Part shown: positions 5,494 to 6,378 of the stretch, in pieces | Layout: every line of letters starts with the position of its first letter | Numbering within the stretch: position 1 is the first letter of the stretch | Source of the DNA: an uncultured Dechloromonas sp. | GTDB taxonomy: Bacteria; Pseudomonadota; Gammaproteobacteria; Burkholderiales; Rhodocyclaceae | Assembly (NCBI GenBank): GCA_946477505.1 | Contig: CAMKYP010000236.1 | Span: 1-6,378, forward strand | DNA: 6,378 nt | Direction of reading: 5' to 3' | Translations under genes and position numbers: made by a program | The notes under the pieces: generated by a model | What the model was told of the DNA's origin: nothing | What the model saw: the letters and a program-made list of their open reading frames with translations, nothing else | The model's database searches: none

Positions 5494-6378
5494 CTAAATC
5501 CTACCCATGCCGAACACCCCGGGCAGCCAGGTAGCCAGGAAAGGCAGGGCCGAGATGGTCAGGGCGCCAAGGAGCAGGGCCAGCACGGCGGGAAGCACCG
5601 AAACGGCAACATAGCGGATCGATTTTCCGAACATCGCCGAGGCGAAATAGAGGTTCATCCCGGCCGGAGGACAGAGGAACCCCATCTCGAGGTTGGCCAG
5701 GAAAATCACCCCGAAATGCACCGGATCGATGCCGTAGCTGATCGCCACCGGCAGCAGCAGCGGGACCAGGACAACGATGGCCGCGTAGATTTCCATCAGG
5801 GCGCCGGCCAGCAACAGGAACAGGTTGAGCGCGATCAGGAAGGCAAATTTGTTGGGGAGCACCGATTGCACCCAGTCGATCGCCGCATCGGGAATTCCGG
5901 CGTCGACCAGAAAATTGGTCAGGCCGAGCGCCATGCCGAGGATGACCATGATGCCGCCGATGACCTCCGCGCAGTCGGCCAGTGCCTGACGGATATGTGC
6001 CCAGTCGAGTTCGCGGTGGAGCAGCGCCTGCGTCAGCAGGGCATAGGCTGCGGTCAGCGCGGCGCTTTCGGTCGGCGTCGCGATGCCGCTGACCAGCGAA
6101 CCGATGGCTACGACGGGCGCCAGTAATTCCCACTTCGCCGCCCACAGTGCCGGGCGGAGGGGATGCGTCTCATGAAGCGAAAGCGCAACGCCAAGCCTGC
6201 TCTGCCCGCGCCGCAGATAGCCGCCGACGAGCAGCAGGAAAACGACCATCACCACCGCCGGCAGCACCCCGGCGAGGAACATGGTGTTGATCGGCACCCG
6301 CGCAATGATCGCGAACATGATCAGAGGCACCGACGGCGCCAGCAATACACCGAGCGCGCTAGCACTGGTCACCAGGCC
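5494..6378 (-). CDS. dctM: TRAP transporter large permease, DctM family (N-terminus outside window)
   Basis: The last 294 codons are present, ending in TAG at 5494-5496; the frame is open through the right edge. A complete DctM is usually ~425-450 aa, so roughly the first third is missing. The GTG at 6370-6372 is not the start, because the sequence at the edge (GLVTSASALGVLLAPSVPL) is an internal conserved segment, equivalent to G-LGILIPPSIP. Other family marks are SGIATPTESAALTAAYAL (~95-112) and NLEMGFLCPPAGMNLYFAS (~228-246). Several hydrophobic helices alternate with short loops. DctM carries the substrate-translocating path of a periplasmic-binding-protein-dependent, Na+-coupled importer, typically of C4-dicarboxylates, keto acids or sugar acids; it needs a small DctQ and a binding protein, presumably encoded upstream, to the right of the window. 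The substrate cannot be told. Confidence 0.93.
   Translation of the reverse strand, partial: GLVTSASALGVLLAPSVPLIMFAIIARVPINTMFLAGVLPAVVMVVFLLLVGGYLRRGQSRLGVALSLHETHPLRPALWAAKWELLAPVVAIGSLVSGIATPTESAALTAAYALLTQALLHRELDWAHIRQALADCAEVIGGIMVILGMALGLTNFLVDAGIPDAAIDWVQSVLPNKFAFLIALNLFLLLAGALMEIYAAIVVLVPLLLPVAISYGIDPVHFGVIFLANLEMGFLCPPAGMNLYFASAMFGKSIRYVAVSVLPAVLALLLGALTISALPFLATWLPGVFGMGRI

Noticed and set aside
6370..6372. GTG as the start of the TRAP permease
   Set aside because: The frame is open to the window edge and the residues around it are an internal conserved segment of DctM, so the gene simply continues outside.
1..6378. tRNA or rRNA genes, CRISPR arrays, insertion sequences
   Set aside because: No cloverleaf-like sequence, regularly spaced repeats, transposase frame or paired terminal repeats were visible on either strand.

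Overview
The window is GC-rich (strongly G/C at third codon positions) and packed with Gram-negative envelope and quinone genes. Protein styles suggest a betaproteobacterium, perhaps near Rhodocyclales (Dechloromonas/Azospira-like). That placement is an inference from gene content and sequence flavour only; no search was run.

Layout. (1) Positions 3-1471, plus strand: the last 43 codons of an AMP-forming acyl-CoA ligase (probably MenE) overlap by ATGA with a complete isochorismate synthase (probably MenF). This looks like the end of a menaquinone operon, although a catechol or salicylate pathway is possible. (2) Positions 1472-2057: an unusually long 586-bp gap between convergent genes. It holds three consensus DnaA boxes within 46 bp, an AT-rich tract about 120 bp further on, a GC-rich hairpin, and a tiny minus-strand reading frame broken by an amber codon. 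(3) Positions 4705-2058, minus strand: a tight three-gene cluster of a multi-membrane polyprenyl-phosphate-sugar glycosyltransferase (ArnT/PMT_2-like), a PAP2-type membrane phosphatase (overlapping it by 20 bp) and a stand-alone cyclic-nucleotide-binding-domain protein (25 bp further on). (4) Positions 4706-4849: a divergent promoter region. (5) Positions 4850-5476, plus strand: a DolP/YraP-type outer-membrane lipoprotein with two BON domains. (6) Positions 5494-6378, minus strand: the C-terminal two-thirds of a TRAP transporter large permease (DctM), convergent with dolP and running off the right edge.

How the genes may work together. The glycosyltransferase and phosphatase would both act at the periplasmic face of the inner membrane on lipid-linked substrates. 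A plausible joint role is removing a phosphate from, and adding a sugar to, lipid A or another envelope lipid; the small cNMP-binding protein could report nucleotide state to that system. DolP, transcribed divergently, also serves outer-membrane integrity.

The most unusual item is the DnaA-box cluster in the convergent gap. It could be a chromosomal origin, a DnaA-titrating or DnaA-reactivating site, or a DnaA-controlled promoter.
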